Below, piece after piece: positions 25,776-33,746 of a stretch of DNA of 54,106 nucleotides. Below the pieces are notes generated by a model. The model was not told the origin of the DNA. It saw only the letters and a program-made list of their open reading frames with translations, and searched no databases. The first letter of the stretch is position 1, and each line of letters starts with the position of its first letter. Origin of the DNA: Pseudomonadota bacterium (GTDB lineage Bacteria; Desulfobacterota; Desulfovibrionia; Desulfovibrionales; Desulfovibrionaceae); NCBI GenBank assembly GCA_018817515.1, contig JAHIUD010000092.1, positions 1 to 54,106 of the forward strand. Reading direction: 5' to 3'. A program made the translations under genes and the position numbers.

Positions 25776-26704
25776 GAAACGCGTTCGCCCGCACCATCAC
25801 CGCGTTGGCCAAGGAAGACCTGCGTATCGTCCTGCTCTCCGGCGACATCGGTAACCGCATGTTCGACGAGTTCAAGGGGCTGTTCCCGAATCGCTTCTAC
25901 AACTGCGGCGTCGCTGAGGCCAACATGACCGGCGTGGCCGCGGGGCTGGCCCTGTCCGGATTCCGCCCCGTCACGTACACCATCGCCCCCTTCAACACCT
26001 ACCGCTGCTTCGAGCAGATCCGGCTCGACCTGTGTTACCACAACCTACCTGTGGTGGTGGCTGGTGTGGGCGGCGGGCTTTCCTACGCTGGGCTTGGTGC
26101 CACACACCACTCCTGTGAGGACATCGCTTGCCTGCGCGCCCTGCCGAACATGAGCGTCTTATGCCCCGGCGACGCAGTGGAGGTGGAACTGCTGCTGACC
26201 GAGGCGGTCAGGGGCCCTGGCCCCAGCTACCTGCGTCTGGGCAAGAAGAACGAGCCCGTGCTGCACCAGACCCGTCCTGATCTCACCATCGGCAAGGCCA
26301 TCGTGCTGCGCGATGGCGCGGACGTCATGATCCTGAACACCGGCAACACCTTGCCCGAGGCCATGGGCGCAGCGGAGATCCTGTCCGCATGCGGCATCAG
26401 CGCCGGGGTGGCCAGCGTGCACACGGTGAAGCCCCTTGACCTGGACCTGCTGACCAAATGCTTCGGAACATGCAGCCTAGTGGTCACCATGGAAGAGCAC
26501 GGCAGCGCGGGTGGCCTGGGTGGTGCGGTGGCTGAATGGCTGGTCGACACACGGCTGACGCGGGACGACAACCGTGCGCCGCTCTTGCGGCTGAACACCG
26601 GCGAGCACTTCCTCTCGGCTTGTGGTAACCAGAAGAGCGCGCGGGAAAGCTGCGGGCTTTCCGCCGCCACCGCGGCAAAATCAATCGCAGCACGGCTGGG
26701 CTAG
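25772..26704 (+). CDS. Transketolase, C-terminal (pyrimidine-binding) subunit
   Basis: The 310-residue protein holds the pyrimidine-binding and C-terminal transketolase domains. LLSGDIGNRMFDEF opens it, and CGVAEANMTGVAAGLAL includes the glutamate that activates TPP. GATHHSCEDIACLRALPNM and a transketolase C domain (ASVHTVKPLDLD, EEHGSAGGLGGAVA) follow. The start overlaps the N subunit stop. It must pair with the N subunit for activity. Spacing suggests tight translational coupling and a 1:1 complex. A short G-rich tract separates it from the next gene. Confidence 0.9.
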   Translation: MRNAFARTITALAKEDLRIVLLSGDIGNRMFDEFKGLFPNRFYNCGVAEANMTGVAAGLALSGFRPVTYTIAPFNTYRCFEQIRLDLCYHNLPVVVAGVGGGLSYAGLGATHHSCEDIACLRALPNMSVLCPGDAVEVELLLTEAVRGPGPSYLRLGKKNEPVLHQTRPDLTIGKAIVLRDGADVMILNTGNTLPEAMGAAEILSACGISAGVASVHTVKPLDLDLLTKCFGTCSLVVTMEEHGSAGGLGGAVAEWLVDTRLTRDDNRAPLLRLNTGEHFLSACGNQKSARESCGLSAATAAKSIAARLG

Positions 26705-26714
26705 GGGGGGGGGC

Positions 26715-27365
26715 GTGCGTATAGGCATCGACTTCGACAACACCATTGTGTGCTACGACCAAGTGTTCCACCTAGTGGCGAGGGAACAGGGGGAAATCCC
26801 CGCTGATCTGCCAAAAACTAAGGAGAAAGTGCGCGATCATCTGCGCGGCGTTGGTCGCGAACCCGTGTGGACAGCCATGCAGGGTTACGTTTACGGCCAG
26901 CGCATGGGCGACGTTGACCCGTTTCCCGGCGTTCTGGAGTTTCTGTGTGCCTGCCACGAAAAAGGCGTGGAGACGTTCATCGTCAGCCACAAGACCAAGA
27001 CGCCCTATGCGGGCCCGCCCTTCGACCTCCACGCCGCGGCTTTGGGCTGGATGGAGGCGCACGGACTGTTTGACCCGGCGGGCATCGGGCTCCCACGTGA
27101 GTCGGTGTTCCTAGAGCCCACCAAAAAAGACAAACTTGGGCGCATCAGGAAGTTGGGCTGTACGCACTTTATTGACGACCTGCCGGAGTTTCTGGGCGAG
27201 GCGGAGTTTCCTGAGGGCGTTACGCGCCTGCTCTTCGCCCCCTCGGGTGCTTGCTCGAAAAACGCCTGCATCATCCCCTGCGGTTCCTGGGCGGAAATTG
27301 GGCAACGGCTACTCGGCGGCCCAGGGGATTCTTCAACCGGAAATCCGTCAAATAATCATGACTGA
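26715..27365 (+). CDS. HAD-like protein
   Basis: The GTG start at 26715 lies ten bases after the transketolase stop, within a G-rich run that can serve as ribosome site. The 216-residue product has the HAD nucleophile motif GIDFDNTIVCYD near its start, VSHKTKTPY as the second motif, a lysine in EPTKKDK and the acidic HFIDDLPEFL. These are the four HAD elements, so it is probably a phosphatase or nucleotidase acting on a sugar phosphate. In this cassette a GmhB-like step (removing a phosphate before activation) would fit, but it is not a close GmhB homologue. Confidence 0.78.
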   Translation: MRIGIDFDNTIVCYDQVFHLVAREQGEIPADLPKTKEKVRDHLRGVGREPVWTAMQGYVYGQRMGDVDPFPGVLEFLCACHEKGVETFIVSHKTKTPYAGPPFDLHAAALGWMEAHGLFDPAGIGLPRESVFLEPTKKDKLGRIRKLGCTHFIDDLPEFLGEAEFPEGVTRLLFAPSGACSKNACIIPCGSWAEIGQRLLGGPGDSSTGNPSNNHD

Positions 27366-28377
27366 GGACCAGCGGGACCTGGAATTGCAGGCCGAGGCCC
27401 TGGCCGTTGCGGCCGGACTGAGTGGGCCGTTTCAGCTTGAGCCTTTGCTGGGCGGACGCAACAACCGCGCCTTTGTGCTGCGCGCGGGGACATCGTGTGC
27501 CTTTTTCAAAGCCTATTTTCGCCACCCGGACGACCCACGCGACCGGCTGCGCTCCGAGTTGGCGTTTTTGGCGCATGCCGAGACTATGGGCATCGAGGCG
27601 GTAACGCGCGTACTGGGGCACAACCGCGAGGCTGGGCTGGCCCTGTTCAGCTTCGTTCAGGGCCGCAGGCTGCACCCGGGTGAGGTGAGGTGCCCACAAG
27701 TGGCGGCCGCGCTAGATTTTTATCTGGCCCTGAACACGCTCCCGGCGGAGCTGCCCAACGCTTCCGAGGCCTGCTTTTCGCTGAGGCAGCACCTGGACTG
27801 TGTGGAGCGCCGGGTGGGGCGGCTTGCGCGTGCGGCTGCCAAGGGCCGCATGCGCGCCGACGCGGCCGGGTTTGTGGCAACGGATCTTTCCCCTGCGTGG
27901 GAGCGACTGCGCAGAAGCATCCTGGCCGATGCGCCAAAGCTTCTGGGCACGGACTTTGACGCGCCGCTAGCCCCGGACCTGCGCCGGGCATCTCCCTCGG
28001 ACTTCGGGTTTCACAACGCGCTCCTAACCTCGGAAGGGGCGCTGGTGTTTCTGGACTTCGAGTACGCGGGCCTCGATGATCCGGCAAAGATGGTTTGCGA
28101 CTTTTTTTGCCAACCGGAGCTGCCCGTGCCGCAGAAATTGTGGTCGCGTTTCCTTGCGCACGCCGCCGAAGCCTCGCCGGATGACGCGGGCCTGCCTGTT
28201 CGAGCGGCGCTGCTGCTTCCGGCCTACCGGCTCAAGTGGTGTTGCATCATGCTGAACGATTTTCTCGCCCTGGGCGCGGCCCGGCGCGACTTTGCCAGGA
28301 ACGGCGAGACTGGGTCGAGATGCGACCGGCAGTTGGCCCTGGCGCGGCGCACGCTCAATTTCCACATAAAGCACTGA
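27358..28377 (+). CDS. Aminoglycoside phosphotransferase/choline-kinase-like protein
   Basis: The 339-residue protein overlaps the HAD gene by eight bases. The kinase fold is indicated by LLGGRNNRAFVLRAG near the N-terminus, a catalytic loop reading SPSDFGFHNALL and the metal-binding LVFLDFEYAGLDDPAKM. The loop has SPSDFGFHN instead of the usual HGD-X4-N, keeping the aspartate and asparagine. Family members phosphorylate small alcohols, amino sugars or choline. It may phosphorylate the sugar made by this cassette. The ribosome site is weak, so it probably depends on translation of the preceding gene. Confidence 0.75.
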   Translation: MTEDQRDLELQAEALAVAAGLSGPFQLEPLLGGRNNRAFVLRAGTSCAFFKAYFRHPDDPRDRLRSELAFLAHAETMGIEAVTRVLGHNREAGLALFSFVQGRRLHPGEVRCPQVAAALDFYLALNTLPAELPNASEACFSLRQHLDCVERRVGRLARAAAKGRMRADAAGFVATDLSPAWERLRRSILADAPKLLGTDFDAPLAPDLRRASPSDFGFHNALLTSEGALVFLDFEYAGLDDPAKMVCDFFCQPELPVPQKLWSRFLAHAAEASPDDAGLPVRAALLLPAYRLKWCCIMLNDFLALGAARRDFARNGETGSRCDRQLALARRTLNFHIKH

Positions 28378-28387
28378 GGTGACGAAC

Positions 28388-29056
28388 ATGGCCGAGATTG
28401 ATTTCCTTTCCCCTTTGCACAAGGCCACCACGCGCGACTACTTGGCGCGCGTGAACGACCCTGAGTTCCCCAAACCCAAGGCTGCCGAACTGGCCAAGAA
28501 GTGGGGCTATGACTACTGGGACGGCGACCGGCGCATTTGCTACGGTGGCTATCGCTACATGCCGGGCCGTTGGCAGCCGGTGGCGAAGGGCCTCGTGGAC
28601 CACTACGGGCTAAAAGCCGGGGACAAGATCCTGGACATTGGCTGCGGCAAGGGCTTCCAGCTTGTCGAACTCACGCGCGTGGTACCGGGCCTTGAGGTCT
28701 ATGGGTTGGACATCTCTAATTACGCGCTTGCCAATGCCCACGAGGACGTGCTCGACCGGCTTACCCTTGGCAACGCCAACGCACTGCCCTGGCCGGACAA
28801 CTACTTTGACTTCGTGTTTTCCATCACCACGTTGCACAACCTGCACAACTACGACATGGATAAGGCCCTGCGGGAGATGGAGCGCGTGGGCAAGAAAAAA
28901 TATCTGTGCGTTGAGTCATACCGCAACGAGACCGAGAAGGCCAACCTGCTCTACTGGCAGGTTACCTGCGAGGCCTTCTTCACCCCGGAGGAATGGCTTT
29001 GGTGGTTCAAGACCACGGGCTACACCGGCGACCACAGCTTCATCTATTTTGAATGA
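28388..29056 (+). CDS. SAM-dependent methyltransferase
   Basis: ATG 28388 has GAGGTG upstream. The 222-residue protein has a class I methyltransferase core with motif I ILDIGCGKGFQLVEL, then YGLDIS, NANALPWPDNYFD and a SITTLHNLHNYD strand. It would transfer a methyl group to a sugar, or to a sugar nucleotide, in the cytoplasm. It belongs to the 18.6-31 kb cassette. The N-terminal 70 residues (HKATTRDYLARVND, YWDGDRRICYGG) are shared by sugar-cluster methyltransferases I have seen, but I cannot name the substrate. Confidence 0.85.
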   Translation: MAEIDFLSPLHKATTRDYLARVNDPEFPKPKAAELAKKWGYDYWDGDRRICYGGYRYMPGRWQPVAKGLVDHYGLKAGDKILDIGCGKGFQLVELTRVVPGLEVYGLDISNYALANAHEDVLDRLTLGNANALPWPDNYFDFVFSITTLHNLHNYDMDKALREMERVGKKKYLCVESYRNETEKANLLYWQVTCEAFFTPEEWLWWFKTTGYTGDHSFIYFE

Positions 29057-29108
29057 GCCGGGCGAAACCGGATAGCCGGGCCATCCGCTTGGGCGGTGTG
29101 AGGAAAGG

Positions 29109-29981
29109 ATGACCATTCGCGACCAGCTCTCCCTTGTCGTCGGGGCCGATGGCGGCATCGGTCAGGCCCTTTGCGTTGCGTTGCGCAAGGACGGGCGCTA
29201 CGTGGCGGGCACTAGCCGTCGGGACGGCTCGCCGGAGATGTTGTACCTTGACCTGGCGGGCGATCTTGGAGTCTTCGCTGCGCCCGCTGGCGTTGGCCAA
29301 GCCTTTCTGTGCGCGGCCGTAACCGCCACGGCCCAGTGCCGCATGGATCCAGCAGGAACCGCCTGCGTGAACGTGGACGGAACCGTGCGCCTGGCCGAGC
29401 AGCTTGTCCGGGCCGGGGTCTTCGTGGTATTCCCCTCCACCAACATGGTTTTTGATGGTGCGCTGCCGCGCCGCGCGGCGGATGACGCCCGTTGCCCGCT
29501 CGCGGAGTATGGCCGTCAGAAGGCCCGGGCCGAGGAACTCCTGCTGGCACTCGGCGGCCAGGTAGCCGTGGTCCGGCTCACCAAGGTGCTGGCCCCCGGT
29601 GTGACGCTCTTTTCCGGTTGGGCTGAGCAACTCCAGGCCGGCCGCATCATTCGCCCGTTTTCCGACATGCCCATGGCTCCGGTGCCCTTAGATTTCGTGG
29701 TGGGGGCGCTTCTGGCCATCGCCGCAAGCCGCAAGGGCGGGCTGTGGCAGATTTCGGCCAGCCGCGACGTGAGCTACGCCGAGGCGGCCTTGCGTCTTGC
29801 TGCCCGCTTGGGCGCGGACCTGGGCCTTGTGCGGCCGGTGAGCTGGCGTGAGGCCGCGCCGGACATGGAGCATGTGCCCGCGCACACCAGCCTGGACGCC
29901 TCGCTCCTGGAAAAAGAACTGGGCCTGGCCGCACCGGACCCGCTGGCTTCACTGGATCAAGCATACGGAGCGTACGAATGA
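29109..29981 (+). CDS. RmlD-like sugar reductase (SDR)
   Basis: The 290-residue protein resembles dTDP-4-dehydrorhamnose reductase and related NAD(P)-binding enzymes. It has VVGADGGIGQALC at the N-terminus, FPSTNMVFDG in the middle and YGRQK as Y-X3-K. It would reduce a keto group on a nucleotide sugar, as the last step after a dehydratase or epimerase such as 22981 or 23995. AGGAAAGG precedes the start. Its stop overlaps the start of the next methyltransferase (ATGA), so the two are translationally coupled. Confidence 0.8.
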   Translation: MTIRDQLSLVVGADGGIGQALCVALRKDGRYVAGTSRRDGSPEMLYLDLAGDLGVFAAPAGVGQAFLCAAVTATAQCRMDPAGTACVNVDGTVRLAEQLVRAGVFVVFPSTNMVFDGALPRRAADDARCPLAEYGRQKARAEELLLALGGQVAVVRLTKVLAPGVTLFSGWAEQLQAGRIIRPFSDMPMAPVPLDFVVGALLAIAASRKGGLWQISASRDVSYAEAALRLAARLGADLGLVRPVSWREAAPDMEHVPAHTSLDASLLEKELGLAAPDPLASLDQAYGAYE

Positions 29982-31132
29982 GTGATTTCGTTTCGCAGGG
30001 TGGCCCACAGACTCTCTGCCACAGTTGCGGCTCCGACACGATGGAGCCCGTCCCCGGTCTTGAGGACCTTGGGCTCGTGACCTCGGACTGCCGCCCCTGG
30101 GACGGTCGACGTTTCCTTTCCTGGTGCCCCTGCTGCGGCCTGGTGCAGAAGTGCGTGGACCAGGACTTTCATGCCGACTGCTGCCGCATCTATGACAGCT
30201 ACGCAGTGTACCACCAGTCCGGCGGGCAGGAGCAGAAGACTTTCGGCGCGGACGGCGCGGGCGTGGCCCGCAGCGAACACCTGCTGCGGGGGCTGCAGTC
30301 CCACCTGCCCTTGCCGGACTCCGGCAGGCTGCTCGACGTGGGCTGCGGCAATGGGGTGCTGCTCAAGTCCTTCGGCGCGCTGAATCCCGCTTGGACGCTT
30401 TGCGGCCTGGACCTGGACGACCGCAGCCGCGAGGTCGTCAAGGCTCTGCCGGGTGTGGAAGACTTCTATTGCTGCGACCTCATGGAGGTTCCCGGCAGCT
30501 TCGACGTGGTGAGCATGATGCACTGCCTGGAGCATGTTCTCGCGCCCGTGGAGTTCCTGCGCAAAACGGCGCGACTGCTGGAGCCGGGAGGACTGCTGCT
30601 GGTGGAGGTGCCCGACTTCGCCACGAATCCCTTTGATTTGGCCATAGCCGACCACTGCACGCATTTTACGCCCGAGACCCTGAAAGGAGTTGCCCGGCGG
30701 GCAGGATTCGAGCCTGTGCTCCTGGAGCGAGGGCTGGTCAGCAAGGAGCTGACCCTGCTGGCCCGTTTGACATCCGCCCCGAACCCGACCTGCAAGATGA
30801 CCGATTCACGCAAGGAAGCGTTGCGCGCGCTGGACTGGATGACCAGGACGCTTCGGGTTGCGGCGGAGATACCCCCCCAAGAACTGGGCATTTTCGGCAC
30901 GTCCATCGCCGGGGTGTGGTTGTTCAATTGCCTGGGGCGCAAGGCCGAGTTTTTCGTGGACGAAGACCAGAGCCGGGTTGGGCACCCGCTCTTTGGTTTG
31001 CCGGTTGTCAGCCCGTCCCAGCTGCAGTCCGGGCAAACCGTGTTTCTTAGTTTCCCTCCGGCCATAGCCAAGAGCATCGCCGCCCGCATGGCCGACAGTC
31101 CTGCGCGGCTCGTCCTCCCGCCGGAGCGATAA
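29978..31132 (+). CDS. SAM-dependent sugar methyltransferase with N-terminal zinc-ribbon-like region
   Basis: The 384-residue protein starts with paired cysteines (LCHSCGSD and WCPCCGL), resembling the N-terminal zinc-binding part of sugar C-methyltransferases. A methyltransferase core follows (LLDVGCGNGVLLKSFG, LDLDDRS, MMHCLEHVLAP). A C-terminal Rossmann-like domain of about 100 residues (LGIFGTSIAGVW, FFVDEDQSRVG) matches the methyltransf_14-type tail. This three-part layout recalls TylC3/NovU-like C-methyltransferases that act on 4-keto sugars. It ends the tightly spaced 13-gene run. Confidence 0.82.
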   Translation: MSDFVSQGGPQTLCHSCGSDTMEPVPGLEDLGLVTSDCRPWDGRRFLSWCPCCGLVQKCVDQDFHADCCRIYDSYAVYHQSGGQEQKTFGADGAGVARSEHLLRGLQSHLPLPDSGRLLDVGCGNGVLLKSFGALNPAWTLCGLDLDDRSREVVKALPGVEDFYCCDLMEVPGSFDVVSMMHCLEHVLAPVEFLRKTARLLEPGGLLLVEVPDFATNPFDLAIADHCTHFTPETLKGVARRAGFEPVLLERGLVSKELTLLARLTSAPNPTCKMTDSRKEALRALDWMTRTLRVAAEIPPQELGIFGTSIAGVWLFNCLGRKAEFFVDEDQSRVGHPLFGLPVVSPSQLQSGQTVFLSFPPAIAKSIAARMADSPARLVLPPER

Positions 31133-31303
31133 GCCGATGGCGAGCGGCGGTGGCGGCGGGGCCGCTACGAGTGGAAAAACTAGCGAACACACACGCCAGA
31201 AGGCAGCGCCTCTGCTTCACGTTGGAACGTTTTGAACGGATTTAAGGAAGCTACATCCCGCAGGTATCCTGGTCTGCGGCAGCCATACACGGATACGAGG
31301 CGC

Positions 31304-32242
31304 ATGACGGAAGCCCAATACGACGAGGCCCGGCCGGGCCCCCACCGACCTCGGCTAAGCGTGGTCATACCCAACTACAATGACGGCCGCTTTTTTGAGC
31401 GCTGCCTTTGCGCCGTCATTTCCCAAAGCCGCCCAGCCGATGAAATTATCGTCTACGATGACGGATCCACCGACGACAGCCTGGAGCGCCTGGAGGAATT
31501 GCGGAGACGCTGGCCTCAGGTACGGGTAGTAGTTCTCGGCACGAACCAGGGCGTGGTGTCTGTGGTCAACCGGGCGCTGACCGAGATTACGGGCGACTGG
31601 GTGCATTTTCTCGCGGTCGATGACTGCCCGTTGCCCGGCCTCTATCAACTGGCCATGGAAAAGGCCGTCCAGCACCCCCAGTCCGGTGTGCTGTTCGGGG
31701 CCTTTGTTACCGCCCACGAGCAGACGGGCGAGCGTTTCACGGAGACGGCCGACAAGTGGATCGGACCGGGTTACATCTCGCCAAAGCGCATGGTCTGGAG
31801 CCTGTTTCACAAGGCACCAGCGTTGTTCAGCCTTGGTTACACCAACATCTGGCGCACCGAGGTTCTGCGCGAGGTTGGAGGTTTCATCCCGGAGTTGGGC
31901 CCCTACTGCGACACAGTAGCCTTCCGCTGCGCAAGCGCCAAACACGGAGGTGTGTATCTGGGAGGCTCTCCTGTGGTCTGCGTACGTGTTTCGAGCGACA
32001 CCTACGGCGGGCAAGTATGGAAAGACATCCCAAAATATTCCAAAATCATGGCTTTGGCCGCGGAAATCATGAGGACGCGCTACCTGGACCTTTTTCCAGA
32101 GCGTTATCTGCGCAACTGGGAGGCCAAGGTATACTCAGAGATTGGGCTCAAGCCCTGGCCCAAGTGGCGCAGGGCTAAGCATGGCCTTTCCCTGGCCCTG
32201 TACCTGTTTTGGATATGGGCTACGCGAAGACTGGGGCGCTGA
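31304..32242 (+). CDS. Glycosyltransferase family 2
   Basis: Start ATG 31304 is preferred (GAGG three bases upstream); the frame stays open to a TTG at 31232. The 312-residue protein has the GT-A fold signatures SVVIPNYNDGRFFERCL, IIVYDDGSTDDS and HFLAVDDCPLPG (the DXD-like metal site). The C-terminal half contains NIWRTEVLREVGGF, usual in acceptor-binding regions. It would add a sugar to the lipid-linked chain at the inner face of the cytoplasmic membrane. The donor sugar is unknown. It is separated from the methyltransferase by 170 bases and is followed closely by an RgpF-like gene. Confidence 0.87.
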   Translation: MTEAQYDEARPGPHRPRLSVVIPNYNDGRFFERCLCAVISQSRPADEIIVYDDGSTDDSLERLEELRRRWPQVRVVVLGTNQGVVSVVNRALTEITGDWVHFLAVDDCPLPGLYQLAMEKAVQHPQSGVLFGAFVTAHEQTGERFTETADKWIGPGYISPKRMVWSLFHKAPALFSLGYTNIWRTEVLREVGGFIPELGPYCDTVAFRCASAKHGGVYLGGSPVVCVRVSSDTYGGQVWKDIPKYSKIMALAAEIMRTRYLDLFPERYLRNWEAKVYSEIGLKPWPKWRRAKHGLSLALYLFWIWATRRLGR

Positions 32243-32278
32243 CCCTGAACAACCTCATCGAATGAAACGCGGGGCCGG

Positions 32279-33382
32279 ATGCTGAAATTGCGTCAGATGA
32301 TCGTGCGGGGCATACGTCGATGTGGGCCGCTCTGCTGGCCTTGGATCGCGTCTTTTCCCAAGATCGGCAAGTACGCCCTGGCCCAGATTCTGGCCAACGA
32401 GAGATACCCCCGCAGGGCGGCTCTCCCGGCCTTGGTGGAACTGCTACCAGGCCTCAGCCAAGGCCGCCCGGAAGCCCTGGCCTTGGCTGATTTCCTGCTA
32501 GCTGACATGCCCCGCGCGCCTTTCGACATCTGGCCATACGCCATTGTCCAGGCCTCCCGCGGAACTGAATTCCGCGGGCGCAAGGTTGCGGTTATCGCGC
32601 ATTGGGACCAGGACGGAATCATCGACCCGTATGTGCTCCATTATGCCGAGGCACTCTGCAAACTCGGCTACCGCGTGGTTCTCGCCTCTGACATGCCTGT
32701 GGGACTTCAGCCTGGGCGTCCCATCACCACGCCGGAGGAACTGCCGCAAGCATTCGACGCCATCGTCCACAGGACTTGCCCAGGATATGACTTCACAAGT
32801 TGGAAGGCTGTGTTGTGCGCTTTGCCGGAGATTTTCTCCGCCAGCGAACTTCTGCTCACCAACGACAGCATCTTCGCGCCGATATTCGACCTCCGGCCTA
32901 TGCATGATGTGATGAACGCCCTGGCATGCGATTTCTGGGGATTGGTTGAAAGCCAGGACAGAAAGCCACACCTGCAGAGCTACTATCTGGTGTTCAGCCC
33001 CGTAGCTCTTACCTCCCTTGCGTTTGCACAGTACTGGGACCTTGTGGGTCCGCAGAACGATAAGCAGAAGGCCATCAGCTACGAGTTAAACCTGAGCCTG
33101 TGGCTGGCAAGACACGGCCTGAGACCCGGGGCTTACTCACCAAAGGAAAATCAGCCAGCACCCATGTTGAACCCGACGCACTGCAACTGGGAATTCTTGC
33201 TCGAGCAGTGCCACGCCCCCTTTGTTAAACGCGATCTCATCTTTCAGAATCCTTATCTCGTCTCTCTGGAGCACATGGAGGGTGTGCTGAAATCGCACGG
33301 CTATCCAGTTGACCTTATTCTTGCGTATGGCGCCAGGACAGGCCAGGTGCCCTACTTCTCTGGCAAGCGGCCTGGACACTGA
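32279..33382 (+). CDS. RgpF (rhamnan synthesis protein F)-like
   Basis: The 367-residue protein has the RgpF layout: VAVIAHWDQDGIIDPYVL, LGYRVVLASDMPV, LLTNDSIFAPIFDL, then FSPVALTSLAFAQYW and a final part with NPTHCNWEFLLEQ and FVKRDLIFQNPY. RgpF-type proteins take part in making rhamnose-containing polysaccharides and are thought to be glycosyltransferases. The first 90 residues are a less conserved N-terminal region. The gene starts 36 bases after the GT2 gene. A methylated deoxysugar polymer rather than true rhamnan is possible given the neighbours. Confidence 0.82.
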   Translation: MLKLRQMIVRGIRRCGPLCWPWIASFPKIGKYALAQILANERYPRRAALPALVELLPGLSQGRPEALALADFLLADMPRAPFDIWPYAIVQASRGTEFRGRKVAVIAHWDQDGIIDPYVLHYAEALCKLGYRVVLASDMPVGLQPGRPITTPEELPQAFDAIVHRTCPGYDFTSWKAVLCALPEIFSASELLLTNDSIFAPIFDLRPMHDVMNALACDFWGLVESQDRKPHLQSYYLVFSPVALTSLAFAQYWDLVGPQNDKQKAISYELNLSLWLARHGLRPGAYSPKENQPAPMLNPTHCNWEFLLEQCHAPFVKRDLIFQNPYLVSLEHMEGVLKSHGYPVDLILAYGARTGQVPYFSGKRPGH

Positions 33383-33746
33383 ACTGGTTTCGCCGTATAG
33401 AGTCTAGAAGAGATTGCCTACTTTAAGGATGTGCTTCACAGGGAGTGGGGGGCAGCGGTAAGGAATAAGCAGTGGGGCTGCTCCTTCCATTTTGACTGAC
33501 TAAAGTGCGTCCTTCTGCAAGGGCTGACGCACCAGAAGGGATTTTACGCCCGCTGGAGGTGGCCAGCCCCGCCCTTTTGATCGCAGTGGTATTCGCTGTT
33601 TCTTTTTCACTCGCCTGGAGATGGTCATGGCTGTAACAGGTTAATGAAGTCCGTGCACTGAGCTATTCCTTGGTGCGCAATTTATTCTGGATGTGCAAGC
33701 CTCTGTAAGTAAAAGCATAATGATACGTCTTTTTCGGAGGGCACGC
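33383..33746. other. Intergenic region with promoter candidate
   Basis: I see no gene here. An imperfect hairpin (GTGCGTC with GACGCAC, about 33503-33530) lies mid-region without a clear T-tract. A -10-like CATAAT at 33716-33721 stands 25 bases before the carbamoyltransferase start, with only a weak -35 (GTGCAA) 17 bases further up. The region probably separates two transcription units, as codon and base composition also change here. Confidence 0.4.
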
